Positions 25,401 to 38,953 of a stretch of DNA of 64,000 nucleotides are shown one piece after another; the first letter of the stretch is position 1; every line of letters starts with the position of its first letter. The translations under genes and the position numbers were made by a program. Below the pieces are notes generated by a model. The model saw only the letters and a program-made list of their open reading frames with translations. It had not been told where the DNA came from and ran no database searches. The stretch is from Theropithecus gelada (Eukaryota > Chordata > Mammalia > Primates > Cercopithecidae): contig NC_037670.1 in assembly GCF_003255815.1 (NCBI RefSeq), forward strand, positions 62,388,031 to 62,452,030, written 5' to 3'.

Positions 25401-26449
25401 CCTGATGGGCACTGGATCCAGCGTCCACTAAGGGCTCAGCAAGCTGGGATGATGGCCTGAATCTAAAAAGGATTACATTAAATAGGCTTTCAAAATGACG
25501 TCTGCACATGCAGCTACAAAAGTGTCACCAAGAGGATGGCAGCTGCAGCCACTGCTGCTTCTGAGAGAAGGGCTCAGTCACTTAGACACGTGGCTCCAGT
25601 CAGAAGTCCAGTGTGACCTCTCCTGAGTGGCTGGCTTGACCATTCTGCTCTGACAGAAATAGGTTTTCTAGAAGCTAGTGGCTTTGTTGTGTTCTGTCTT
25701 GGATGCCATTGTCCCTCTGAGAAGGACCCTAGTCACATGGTGCTCATCCCAAGTGGAGGGACCCGATGGTGAGAGGCTGTGGCAGGAGGCAAAGGAGAAA
25801 ATGGGAAGTGGTTAAGGATCATTTGGGGCACTTGTGGTTATTTCCTACAGCACACACGTGGGAGGGACGCCTCCTATGCTCTGGGTCCAGAGGCTGGAAC
25901 AAGGGGCAGAGAGGTACAGGGAGGTGCAACTCACTCCTTGTGGGGGAAGGTCCCTTCACCTGTCAGCATTCACAGGGAGGGGGCTGCCTGGGGTCCCACT
26001 TCCTGTCACTGGAATGTCCCAGCAGCATCTCACTCTGCAGCAGGGGTGGCCTCGCCCTTCCCAGGCTGTGCTGGCTGTATCTCCACGTCAGCCCTGAGGA
26101 CGCACCCTGGGCCCTCTTCCCTGTCATCCTCACCCGTGGAGCAGGGACAGCCAGTAGGCCTTTGAAAGCAATGTTTAAAGTCAAGGGATAACTGAAAATA
26201 TAATGAGTCAACAGATGAATATATGTTATGGAAGAGAATTTGCAAAATTGGTAAAGGTTGAAGTAGATTCCCTTGAGCCTAGCTCAGGTGTCTGTAAGAG
26301 CATCACCAGAAAGCATAAGGAATAGCTTCTCTGCATTCCAGATGGACAAGGAAGAGGCTTCAGTTGAATCAGATGATGTTAGACCAAGACTCACATTTAG
26401 GTGTTAAGAGATTCTATCAGGTAGATCTTAATTTTCCTGTTTTTTAGCA

Positions 26450-26640
26450 TCTATTGGTTGCTGGGTACTACACATTTAATTTTCACAGCATTTCCACATG
26501 CTGCAAGGGAGAGACTGTTTTCATATGGTGAAACCAAGGTCCTGAAGCTCCACAAGGTGAAATACTTTGGCTGGAGTCACACAGCCAACTAGAGGTACAG
26601 GCAGGAAATGTACTCAATCTAGTTGAGCCCAAAGCCTTAG
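26450..26640 (-). repeat. MIR-like relic
   Basis: 'tttaattttcacagcatttc', 'atatggtgaaaccaaggtcc' and 'tggagtcacacagccaacta' resemble a reverse-oriented MIR. Confidence 0.5.
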
Positions 26641-28769
26641 TCTTCTTCCTGCCCCCCCACAGACCCCCGAGGTCAGCACCCTGCTGAGTTTGGAGAAGAC
26701 ACTCTGAGTCTGTGCAGCCTCCTGCCTGGGGCTGAAGCATCACCTCCCAAATGCAGCACACACTGGCATTTGCTGCTGAAAGGAGATGCAATTGTGCAAG
26801 CAGTGGAGGAGCTTAGCGCCCAATTCTGAATAGCCCTTCATTCCTTGGAGGTATTGGGAGGCTTTTATTTCACTTATCAGGGAGCCTCGGTTTCCTGATT
26901 GTGCCTTGCACATCCTGAGTAACGACCATTGGAGAGGAAGACCTCTCTGAGAAGGAGGCCCAGGGGCTTTTAAAGACAGCACCTCCACTGCCAGGAAGCT
27001 GCCCCTCCTGCCATGCACCAGCCTGGGACTGCCAGGGGCTTGGTCTTTGAGAAGGACAAAGGACCTGGGCATGGGGCCAGACTCCAACTCCACAGCATCG
27101 CAGGTAATGACAGTAGTAACACCAGCTGCTGAGATGTGGGGAGTCCTTCTCCTGGCAAGCGTGGGACACTGTGCTTCACCTGCTCTTCAGGATGCCTTTG
27201 ACTGCAAGAAACAAAACCAAACCCGTCTGGTCTCTATTGTAACGAGAGTTGCTTTTGCAGAACAGGATGTCTAGGGCAGGAGACAGCAGCCACCACAGCC
27301 TTGTCCTGTGTCACGGCACTTGTCCTCTCTCCACAGCTGCAGCTGGTAAGATCAGAGTTGGGCTTGTCACCCAGAAGCAGCTGTTCCATATACGGGTGGG
27401 TAAGCCAGGTATGCAGAAATGTGAAGTGGTGGCAAGGGCAACCTAGGCAACGTGTGGGGTGCACTGACCCCACAGGTGCCAGTGAGTTGGTTGTGGTTCA
27501 TGATGCCGAGAACAGATTCACATGTTGAAGAAGCAGAAACCAAGAGCAGGCAGAGAACTGACTCCTACAGTAAATGTGCAGAGGTGCTGAGACAAGAGGG
27601 CGGGGAGTCCCCAGGGGCACCATAGAGAGGAGTGCCGGTGAAGAAAAAGTACAGTAATGCTATTAGGAACTTGTTTGTTTATGAACTTAAGACAAGCTCG
27701 GTGCACACTTTGGGGTGGCTTTGATAGTCCAAACTTTCTTTCAGCCGATAAAGATTCTCGTGCAGCTACATAATGAGTTGTTAGAGCACATTTTTCCATT
27801 TGTTATTCAAACACAATTAGTCACATAGTTTAACCCTGTTAGTAATAGCACATGAATCTTGTTTTAATTCCGATCAGTTCTTCTCCCTCTGCTTAATTTT
27901 AAAAATTAATTTTCTGGAACCACAGTAATCACTTTGGATAGGGGTTTGTGCATACAATTATTTACTGATGGTCAAAATTAGGTCTCCTGAGGCTTTAACT
28001 GCATGCAATGTGTTAGACCATCTTTGATGAGCAAAACTAGCCCTGGCATGGAGTTGTGTTGCATGGAGAGAATGCTGCCTCCTGCAAATGTGCGTCTGCA
28101 GCTGGGCCTATCCCGAGCAGTTTGCTCGTGGGTTTTGCTGAGGATGGACTTCCTCCATCCTTTAGCCCCTTCCACCCTCTGGCAAGCCTTGTTACTCTTA
28201 GCACCTCCACAGTCTGCCCGTGTCACCTTTTCTGGTGCCTTTGGAGATCAGAAGACATTAGGGCCTGAGCCTAACTGCAGTTTACACTGAGTGCTGGGGA
28301 CCCTGAGGGGTGCTGGCTGCAGTGAGTTGGGTCTGCAGCCCCCGGGGCCTTGGCCCTGGCAGGATGGATAAGATGCTGCCATCACAGGATGGTCCCTCGT
28401 GGGTTCACCCATGCAAGAGTCAGCATGAAGTGCACTTCAACTCATCCCGCCATTTTCAAGTTAAAATCTTCTGTCCTCAGCCCCCCTCACACCTGCATCT
28501 CTAACTCCTTTCCTTCTGCTACTGCGTGGCTCCTGTCTCCCAGCGGAAGCCTCCTGCCTGTAACCATTTCCCTTCTGCACCGAGAGGCCGTGGTGTGGAA
28601 GGGGAGCTCCTGCCCATGGTGTTTGGAAGGTGCTGGGGCAGAACCCACCTCCAGCGCTGATGCGTGGCAGCATCTCTGGAAACTTCCATTTCCTGCTCTG
28701 TCTGAGGAGGTGGGCCCTGCTGACATCTCTGTGTGTTGGAGCTCGGGACGGTCAGATCTGCACCATGGC

Positions 28770-29150
28770 TACTTCCCCTCTTGCCGTGTGAACGTGGCAG
28801 GACGTCCACCCCACCCCACTTCCTGCATGAACATGGCTTGATGACTGTGCCCTACCTCCCTTCCTGCATGAATGCAGCACCACGGCTGCGCCCCCCACTT
28901 CTGTGGACGTGGCACGATGGCTGCACCCCTACTTCCCATTTGAATGCGGCACCACAGTTGCACCCTCCCGCCACTTCCTCTGGACGAGGCACGATGCTGC
29001 ACCCCCCACTTCCCACGTGAACATGGCACCGCAGCTGTGCTTCCCATGCCCCTTTACTGCATGAACGCGGCACCACAACTGCGCCCCCCACACCTCTTTA
29101 CTGCATGAACACGGCACCGCTACTGTGGCCCACCCGCTTGCCATGTGATC
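28770..29150. repeat. GC-rich minisatellite, 9 units of 35-44 bp
   Basis: Units anchored on G(A/G)A(C/T)...GGC begin at 28790, 28829, 28870, 28905, 28942, 28982, 29019, 29063 and 29107. Each has a variant of '(C)ACTTCCTGCATGAACATGG' followed by CACCACGGCTG-type and C-rich blocks. Two unit types interleave in the middle (GAA...CACCA and GGAC...CACGATG). Both strands stay open over parts of it, which is a by-product of the repeat rather than a gene. Confidence 0.85.
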
Positions 29151-32100
29151 ACTGCCTTCATCCTCACGACCTCAAGTAGAGCAGGAGCAACCACAAGACG
29201 TGTGCTCCTAAGGAACCTGAGGCCCAGGGAGGATGAAGTCATCTTCCAAGGTCATTGACAAATACATCACAAAAAGTGGGTTTAGACTCAGTACCCGAGC
29301 TTCAAGTTGTCTTCTCAGTGTGCCACAGCAGTGCCCCAAATGACAGAAATGCATTTCACTGTGCCTAAGTGAACACTCATATGTCATTCAATTACTTCTG
29401 AGGGGATGTGTGAACCCCCAAAACCGTTTAAGCAAAACCCACACACGTAGCAGATCCCATTGCATTGCTCACCATCATTTTTGTCCTCCAGCGTGGACAC
29501 CACTGAAGGATGGATGTTCTAACCTCATGGTCCTGTGATGCACTTGTCTAGGTGAGGTGCTACCCTGGACAGGCTCTAGATAGAGATGAGTGTGCTGTCC
29601 TGTCTGCCTTCCAAGACTCGGGCTAGCTGGAGACAGAGATGTGGGCACACACACATTATTGCACAGCTGCTTAGCTCAGCATTGGAGATAGATGCAGGAC
29701 CCAGAGTGACCTGGGAGCAGCCCCGCGTCCAGCCTTGGCGGATTCGGGGGGGCTCAGTGGCTGTGGGTATTGCATTTGAGCCAAGGCTTTAACAGCAGGG
29801 TGGCCCAGACGTGTTTTTTTCCAAGAGGGGCTTGGCTAGGCTCTCTCAGCTCTGGCTTTCTTGGTTTCAGTGTTCCTCTGACGTTGCTGAGGTGACTGAG
29901 ATCTCTCCACATTTTTTACCTCTCGTTTTCTAGAATTCCAGTTACGTGAGTTGTCCCGAGGAGGGGAAAAACCATGCAGGTTCAGTAAGTTTGGGAAATT
30001 TGGCATCCTCTATCGTTTTCTTGGCAATTCTACATTTCCTGTTTGGTTTTAGAGGCTCTGAAAAATCTTACAGAAAAAGAAAACTTACCTATTCACTTAA
30101 GCTAAGCTAGAGCATCTGAAACATCTGTGATCACAGAAGTGCTTTAGAGTCAGCACCGTAAACTTTACACAGAACCCACTTTGGGAAAGGGTGCTACCTT
30201 GCCCATGATTGTTTTTTAAAATGGAGAATGTCGTCCTCACTTTTTCAACTTCTCTGGCAGCTTTGCTAAAGCTGAGGTCTCTCACAGCTCTCTAGGGACC
30301 ACAGCCCCTGCAGCCTGAGAATAATCCCGAAGCCCCGACGTGACGGCACCTGCATGTTCCCGTGTTTGCATCTGAGCAAGTGATGTAATTGCAGCGAGGC
30401 AGTCGTGACCTGGAGCAGACCAGTTGTTTGGCTAAATATGAGACAGGAAATCAGTGCGGGAATCTCATGTGAAATCCCAACTACTAGTGTTTCTCTGGAC
30501 TACAAATATCTTTTAAAATATAAACCTCTAAATTTGAGGGGCCTAAAACAGATCTTTTATTGTAGCGTTGAATACCTCTTCATATCTGTAGCTGTCAAGA
30601 GCATTGGAAATGTGAGCACTTAAATTAGCACTTAAATTCTTTCACAGGAAGAATCACCACAGTTTTGCCAAAAATCTAAGTCTGTGCCTTGCCCACATGT
30701 GGCCATCTACGTGAGGCTCCTGTGGACTCAAAGGCAAGGGCGGTGTGCAGTCATCGGTTATTGGTGGCCATCAGTGCTTTCACAGAGACCGCCTATTTTT
30801 GCTAGCAACAGGAAATAACTTACCTTGGCAAACTGATTTGCTAATTCTTGCTGTTGCTTTGACTCGAAATGTCATCAGGAAAAGGGGAACCACTAGACAA
30901 TGCACTTTCCCCAAGTTACCTACCTGACAGTTTCTGCCATACATGCCTGCGAGCGAACAGCCTGCTGGTTTGTGTTTGGTTTTGAGTCGGAATCCACAGT
31001 TCACCCACTGGAGAAGGCTGTTACACTCACTGAACATGGACATCGGCGCTTTATTTATACTTGTGACCAGCCACGGAGGGACTTTTGTTTTCTTCTGCAA
31101 TAGGCGCATGTGGCAGGTCCACCCAGTTTAGGATAAAGTGTTCTAGAGTTTACACAGTCGAGAAGTGTTAGGCCTCCGGGTCTTGGCTGAGACCCAAGAT
31201 GAGATGGGCCATCTAGGCCACTGCCTGGACAATGGCCATCTCTTTTCCTCCGTGTCTTTTCTGTTTTTCTTTCCTTAGGCTCTCGCCTCAGTCTCTTAAC
31301 TGGCTGAAGGAAAAGTAGTTTGAGTAATAAAAATGTAAAAAAGAAAAAAAAAAAGAATTAGTGGAGGAAACCAAGTGAGAGTGTTTTGAAAATCCAAAAA
31401 ATTCACAAGAGAATTTGGTAAACATCCTCCCTCCACTGTTGGTGCCAAGTCTGGACATTTCTAGGAAAGAGAGCGCAGACGTAGTCCCTGTGTGGGAAGG
31501 TTTACAAATACATACCCTCTGCTGGTGATTTTTATTTTTTGGTCCCTGAGAGAACCAAATGCTAATGACTAACATGGTTTATCTTTTACTTTGCCCTAAA
31601 ATAGCTTCTGTGCTGTCATCTTACAAGAGATTCTCTTGAATCAGGGCAGTAGTTTCTAGCCCTATTTATAGAACCCTGGCTTCTTCAGATTTATTTATAT
31701 GAGGAAATCCCCGAAAAGATTTAAATGGGAACACCATGTACCGGCGCACATTCCTCTCTTTTTGTACACGGGTAGTGTTTCTGCTCACATAGTCCCTGGT
31801 CTCTCTGCGGAATCCTGGAAGGGAATGAGAGGCTGTGTTGCCGTGCCAGGAGCAGTGGGAACATCACAGACACTCGAGGAAGTGGGAAGCAATGTTGCTT
31901 TCTTCTTCATTTAACCTTAGAGCATAAGTGTGACTGCCCTTTTGACTCTGATCATTGAACTGACACAAAAACAGTATTGTAACAGTATTAAAAACAAAGT
32001 CAGCTCTTTCCATCTGCCCAGAGTTTGTTCCAGTTCCTCGCCCTCGGTATTTTATCAGGTTTTAGTAAAGGTGGATATAATTTTAGATATGTTTCCAGTT

Positions 32101-32354
32101 ATTTACATCTCATAAGTATTTTCTGTGTATCTTAATGTGGTCTTCCTAAAAAACACTCATGATCGCTAATACCTATATTGATGAATACCAATTTGTGCCA
32201 TATTTACCTACTTGGCAGTGGCCAGATATTTGCATTGTCGTCCAGTGTCTGTGCTATAAATGATGCTTCACTGGATGCCTGCAATGCAGCTGTGGCCACA
32301 TTTTGAATGCTTTCCCATGGGTAGACCCTAGAAGTCAGATCCCTAGTAAAAGAT

Positions 32355-32420
32355 TGTGGATGTTTTATAGCTCAGGATATGTGTCTGTTTTATATGTGGA
32401 TGTTTTATAGCTCAGGATAT
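32355..32420. repeat. 40-bp-period short tandem duplication
   Basis: The 26-bp segment beginning TGTGGATGTTTTATAGCTCA occurs at 32355-32380 and identically at 32395-32420. Confidence 0.9.
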
Positions 32421-34354
32421 CTATCTGCAAAGACCTACTTATGTTGATTACCACATCCAGGATAGAGTGAGTTTCAAGACTTCCGAGCCCTGACCCCATT
32501 CCTGGAGCCTTTCTCCACCTCTGCATTCTCCCTAACGAGAGAGTGGCCCAGAGGCGCCGCGTGGTAGCACACGGTGGCTTTGGAAGCCTGCCCTCCCCTA
32601 GCAGGGGTGGAACTCTGTGTCCCAGGTGGTCAGCAGCTGTTTGCAGGGACTCCAGGATTTGTGTCTTCAGAATACCACAGACACCTTAGCAAGCCCTCTA
32701 GCTTTTCCATGGCTATTTCTGGGTGCATAGTGATTGTATGACAAGTCAGGCCTGTATGGCCCTGCAGTGACAGGGATGGAGGAATAAGAGACTCTAGTGG
32801 CATTTGCATAGGTTACCACATAGTCACCACATCAAGTCTCTGACCTTATGAACTTGGAGATCTCCAGCATGCGTTGTTCCCGTAGTTCCACATCCTGTCT
32901 TTCTCAGCTGTGCAGCACAGCTTACTCGCACTGCCTCCCTGGCACGGTCTCAAGTCCACAGGATCGCCCTGGGTTGGAGGATCAGAGTGACCGATAGCAA
33001 GCAAGGACCTCGGGTCTGCTTGTCTAAACCCCTCATATGCTTGCACATCTCACACTCTACACTCAGCCTGCGCCTGTCTCCTCAGGGATCCAACTTCCCC
33101 TACCAGGACACAGCCAGGAAATAACACCCTTACTGTCCTCTGTTCCTCTTTTATGCACATTCACTGATAGATTTTAGGCAGTTTCTACATGCAGGTACTG
33201 CCTGGGTGCTGGGGTCTGAGGCTGGCAGGGCAGACACAGCTTCGCCCTCTGGGAGCCCATAACCCAGTGAGAGAGACCAATGCTGATCACCTCATAGAGG
33301 CACATTATCGCAGACGGTTTCCAACATGCTGCCAGGACATTCCATCATGTGGGGAGAGCTATCAGTGGGGCTGAAGGATGAGGAAACCTTAACTGTCTTG
33401 GAAGGCAGACAGTGTTCCAGAAAGAGGTAATGAGGACGGTTGAGGAAGGCACAGGCACCCTGGGTGATGGCCGAGATAGCACAGAGGAGGCAGCACCTAG
33501 GAAGGCAGGGCCTTAGGTGTCTCAGGAACAGATTGATATCCAGGGCAAAGGAGGTCTGTGGCAGACAGGGGAAAGCAGCTTTGCACTTTGCTTTGCCTGC
33601 TGCAGTGTGAAGGATGGACTGGGCTGGAGGAGGTGTGGGATGGCCGGTTGGGATGCAGGTGCAGGAGATGCTGACGTGTTGTCTGGATTAGGGCAATGGA
33701 GTGAAGTTGGACAGCTGAGTGCATCTAAGCAGAATTGGTAAGATGTGATTTATTGATTTCTCGTAATTTTCATTGCTTTCTCGTAGTTTTCATGGTCTGT
33801 AAGACAACTTGCAGTTCTGCGTTTCCTCTGTCTTGATATATATGTTCAACCTAATGCTCAGATCATTTCTAAATACCATTCTCCAATAAAAGGAGCGAGG
33901 GCTGCCTGGGAGATGCTTAAAGAGTGAAGGGGACCTGACGTAAAGACACAGGAGCCAGCATGAAGGGCCAGGGGAATATAATAACTTACGTGTGTGGAAA
34001 CACCCGGCAGACACTCTTCCTAGGTGAGCCACACTGATGTCACCAAAAAAGGGTCAGGGCAGCATTATGTGCCTCCTGAGCTGCGGCACCCAGGGGGACA
34101 CAGCATCTCTTTTTGGGGACACCTGCCCCAAACCGTAACTACAGCTAATCTCAAAGGGACATCAGCTGACCCAGAACCAAGAGACATTCTAGAGAACGAC
34201 CTCAGGGGCTTGGAGGTCATAGAAGACACCCACGGAAACAAAAGCCAAAAACAAAACCTAAATCTGAGGAACTAAAGAGCCAAGTCAGTCAAACACAGCT
34301 TGGGTCCTGGACTGAATCATGAACCAAGAACAACATTGTTCCCCCCTCCCTTTT

Positions 34355-34710
34355 CTAAAAAGGACAGGAGTCAGACACTTGGCTAAATTTGGATGAGGTC
34401 TGTAAATTAGCTAATGGTACTATATCAGTGTTAATTTCCTGATTTTGATCATTGTGCTGTAGTTATGAGAGTGCTCTTGTTTATAGGAAATACACACACA
34501 GCCATCTAGCAGGAAAGGGGCTAGATGTCTGCAACCCACTCTCCTAGATAGGTAGGGAAAGAGAATGGGAATTTAATAAAGCGAATGGGGTGAAATGTTA
34601 ATATTTGGAGAACCTAGATGAAGAATATATACAGAGAGTTTTTGTATTACTTTTTGCACATTTTTTGTAAAAATGCTAAACAAATTATTTCAAAATAAAA
34701 TGCTAAACAA
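34355..34710 (+). repeat. Old retroposon-like 3' end
   Basis: 'agatgtctgcaacccactct', 'gtgaaatgttaatatttgga', 'gaacctagatgaagaatata' and 'attatttcaaaataaaatgc' in order resemble a widespread old retroposon 3' end. The family is not named with confidence. Confidence 0.45.
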
Positions 34711-37453
34711 TGAAAAATCCCTGCTTAGAATCAAAAATATGCCTCTTAACGTGCACTGATGCTGCAGTGAGCTCTTTCTAGAGAAGAAACCTCATAGAAA
34801 ACAGAACTGACCAGGTCATACCATAGTAATTCTCCCTGTTGACCAGAACCTTGTCTTTGAAGGCCAGACCAAGGCAAGCTCTGCAGGGGTGCCCTTGCCT
34901 GGGACTCTGTGAGGCTCGGTAGCAGCCACTTGAAGGCAGGAGAACATTTATTGCCGTCAACTAATCTGTCTCTGGTTCTTCACAACTCCTGGGATCCAGG
35001 CACGCTCTGAACTGGTGCCGCTGGCCACAGGAAACACATACAGAGCCACCTCCCTGAGACCCCACGGTGCTCTAGGCATCCCCAGGCATTCCCCACACTT
35101 CAGGAGAAGCTGGGGATATGCTGCTTCCTTCCTTCTTTCCAAAAGCCTGGAATACTCATAATTCTGTTGGCAGAACACACTGTGCAAAGGGGGTTGTCTC
35201 TTCCATGCTCGGCTTCCTTGTGTATAAACGTCATCCGAGGGCGGGGGATTCCTGAGCCTTCAGCCCTTGAGCCTCAGTATACTGTGAAAGGTTTCCGAGG
35301 AGACAGAACACAAAGGAATAAAGACTTCATGGTCTCAAGCACAGTGAGAGCCTCATGGTGACACTTCTAGCCAGATTTATATTAGTGTCTGTAATCACTT
35401 ACAGTTCAAGAGGAAGATCTTGTCGTTGTGTGCCCCTTCCAGCCTGCACTTTAGAGGCCCTTTTTTGATCTACCAAATTTACTTGGGTAGGTTCTTCCTG
35501 TAACCACCTGGGGGATGGCAGGGGTGGCTAGTCATGGACCCTGTGAACAGTGGTGAAGTGTGTGGAAGGAAAACCTAAGTGTCTTCCTGATGCATCGTTT
35601 CACCAGCCCGGGAAGGCCAGTGGCTGGAGTGGTCTCTGGCAATTTCCAAGGAGAGGAGTGTGGGAGGGCTCAGAGGGCTGGGAGGGCTCTTCCTGCCCAG
35701 GGAGGGTTGTGGCTTGGAATACATGCAGGCAGTTGTGCAGAGCCTAAGCTGCATGTGTGTACACACACCTGCATGTGTGTGCTGTTTCCTATGAGATGAA
35801 AATGTCAGACCTGAAATCCCTTCCCGAGTCCCCCGCTCTCTTGGCTGTCCCAGTTGCAGCGGGTGGGGCTGGCTGAGACAAACAGCTTTTAGTGCAGTAG
35901 CATCTGGAGGCTGTGGGAGATGAGTTGTACTCCTCTTGTGCAAGCCCTTGTGTATGCTGTGGCTGTTCCTGGCTTCATAGGCGGTGCTACAGCATGGCAC
36001 AGACCCTTCCTGCTGTGGCTACCTCCTGCTGCCCCACCACACAGTCCTCCCTCAGAGCATGCACTGGGGCCCATGGCCTAGGGCTGATGGTGCCTAGGAA
36101 GATGGTGCCTGCCTGCTGCCCATGCCCAAGAGGATGCCTTGCCCCTCATCATACTGGGGCCAGCTGAAGACGGGCACGGAGGCCAGCAGCGGGGACTGTG
36201 AAGTGGGCCCTGGTATATTACACTCAGCAGTTGCACACCTCCTTTGTAACCAGTTACTTGAGAGGGAACAAAAATTACTCATTTTATTCTAGTAAGATTC
36301 TGGTAGGTACCAAGAGCATAACTAGGAACAGCTTTAGAAATGTGAATTCTGACCGCAGTGAATTGTGTTGTTGAGGGCAGGAATCCAAAGAAGACTGGGC
36401 CATTGGAGGATCAAGAGTGAATTATCTCCATGCTGGCAATTGTGAGTCAATCTAAACCTGGTATGCAGTAAGCCAAAGGATGAGGCAAACAAAATGAAGG
36501 GGATGGGTAAAAAGAAACATTTTGGTAGAAAAATCTGCAGTCTCAACGAAGTCTGTGTGGTGTCAGCTTTGACCAATCTCATGCTAAAGATTTTCAGGTG
36601 TTTGATCGGATAGCTTGGTAGCAAGCAGCAGAAGTCTCAGAATCCCTCTGCTCCCACTCTAGAATCACCTGGTCTCTGGACACATATCTGGTGCATGTGG
36701 CTTGTCTCTGTGTCTCTGGTGATGCTGTATGGCCATCTCCCTCAAAGGCATTGTTCTTTTATTAGCCATCAGGTCAGTGGCCCAAGTCCCTGGAAGGCAT
36801 TCTCCTCTTATTCTGTATCCACTCCCTTTGGTGTAATTTAGAGTTCCCCTAATAAAGGGCAAGTTGCTTCTATAGAAACCGAAGTTGTTCCTATAGGTGA
36901 ACAATTTTTATGCCATAGAATTGTCTCAACCACTGAATCGTCGGAACCGTGATTTGGAACTAGAAATGCACATTATGTTCATCTAGGTTTTTGAAAATTT
37001 GAAATCCAAAATTCTATGTACAATTTCCAGAATAGATCAGAGCCCTTCCAAGTGGAGAGAGTACATGGAAGCCTGAGATGAAGAGGTTAGAACAGCCTGA
37101 GTGGGACCCGTGGGGCTGGGCGTCCAGCGAGGGTCGTCAGCAGGGTCCAGCCCCACCGAGAGGGTGGGTTGGATGGAAACACAGAAGAGGCCATTTGGAT
37201 TTGGTCTTTCAATGGTGACAGATTACCTTCTTCAAAAGAGTGGCTTTGATGTTATAAAGCTACTGTTTTGAAAACCACGTGGTTTGAGTTGAAGAATGGA
37301 AAGTGAAAGTTCTGTGCACTGAAGCATCTACTGAGAGATTCAAATGCATACAAGGTTAGAATCTTGTGAAAGTGGCATCATTGCTTAATTTAATGTGCTT
37401 CGACAGCTACAAACTATTTGAATGAGCAGTTGAATTAGGGCCTTATTGCACAC

Positions 37454-37580
37454 TGTTATGGATTGAATTATGTCCCCCTCAAAATACATGAGTTGAAGTC
37501 CTAGCCCCAGTTCCCCAGAATGTAACTTTATGTGGAAATAATGTTGCAGATGTGATTCATCAAGATGAGGTCATACTGGA
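37454..37580 (+). repeat. MLT1A-like LTR, 5' fragment
   Basis: 'tgttatggattgaattatgt' then 'ccccctcaaaatacatgagt', 'tgaagtcctagccccag' and 'catcaagatgaggtcat' follow the start of an MLT1A-type MaLR LTR. The 3' two-thirds are missing. Confidence 0.65.
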
Positions 37581-37852
37581 GTAGGCAATATTTACATTTG
37601 CAATATCCTAAATAAAGAGCTCTTATAACTCAGTAAGAAAAAGGTGTATCTCCTCTCTCTATCCCTTGATTTCTTTTTCTCCCAGGAGATTTTCCTACTC
37701 CCAGTTCATTCACTACTTTCATGAAAAAGACAGCTTTTTACTCCTTTTCTTCCCCCTTCTAACCTCTCACCTAGTATCCTAGCCTTGGGCTCAGTAGGCG
37801 GGACCTGCTCTCAATGAGAGCCACCTGCTGTGTCTACCACCCGTTTTATCCG

Positions 37853-37982
37853 TTCCCCATCAGCACCCACCTGCCTGCCTTCCCACCCAAACAAGGGAAC
37901 ACATCCTTACATCTTCCTTCCCCATCAGCACCCACCTGCCTGCCTTCCCACCCAAACAAGGGAACACATCCTTACATCTTGC
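37853..37982. repeat. Perfect 65-bp tandem duplication
   Basis: 37853-37915 (beginning TTCCCCATCAGCACCCACCT) is identical to 37918-37980 over 63 bp, with a 65-bp period. Identity implies a recent event or an assembly duplicate. Confidence 0.95.
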
Positions 37983-38712
37983 TAGGGCCACCACTCCATT
38001 CGCAGCTGCCCTCTGTATCTTCTCTAAGGCATTGAGTCTGCAGTCATTGCCTTTTCCTTCCTCCATGGACAGTTTCATCCTCATTCCAGAATCATTCCTG
38101 CCTGCATGCAGACATGCCTTGACACGTCTCATCTAAATGAAGCCCTCCTGTGGCCACATTCCTCTCTGGCTGCTGCTTCATTTTATGCTGCTTTTCTGCA
38201 GACCCCTCAGGACCAGCTGCTTGACTCCGTGTCTCTACTTTTCTTCTCCTGGTTTCACCCCCGCCCACCCTAGTCGGCACTCTGTTCCACTAGCTGCCCG
38301 AAATGGGTCTCATCAAGGGACCTTGTGTCCTGCCTCTGGTCAAGACTAGTGGCCAGTTTGGGGTGGCATCTTTGGTGGCATCTCAGCAGCATTTGACACA
38401 GCTTTGATTCCTAGAAACTTGCTTCTCTAAGTGTTTTTGACCTCAGCTTTTGATCTCTTCATCTCTCTGCTCCTTCATCCCTTTGCTTTCTCCTGCTCTG
38501 CCAGGCTGCTGGGTTTTTGGAGGCCCACAAGCCTCTGTCCTCAGCCTACCCCACTCTAGTGGTCCTCTCTCTGAGAGACTGCATCTGGCCCCGTGCCATC
38601 AGATGCCATCTCTCTGCTCATGACCCAGATCTATAACCAGGACAAGTCACTGCTGAAAGGTACCCTCCTTGGGTCTCTCGTTGACATGTGAAATTTAACA
38701 AAAGAAAATATG

Positions 38713-38953
38713 TCACGAGGTCAGGAGATTGAGACCATCCTGGCTAACATGGTGAAACCCCATCTCTACTAAAAAAAAATACAAAAAACTAGCCGGGCGA
38801 GGTGGCGGGCACCTATAGTCCCAGCGACTCGGGAGGCTGAGGCAGGAGAATGGTGTAAACCCGGGAGGCAGAGCTTGCAGTGAGCTGAGATCCGGCCACT
38901 GCACTCCAGCCCGGGCGACAGAGCGAGACTCCGTCTCAAAAAAAAAAAAAAAA
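38713..38953 (+). mobile_element. 5'-truncated AluYR-type element with target-site duplication
   Basis: Starts inside the Alu left arm at TCACGAGGTCAGGAG (about 58 bp of head missing) and runs to an A-tail. 'gatccggccactgcactcca' is the Old World monkey variant. Flanked by AAAGAAAATATG at 38701-38712 and 38954-38965, so truncation happened at insertion. Confidence 0.9.

Noticed and set aside
28733..29144. Several overlapping frames through the minisatellite
   Set aside because: Open frames arise because the repeat lacks stops in several frames. No unit-length conservation of protein sequence.
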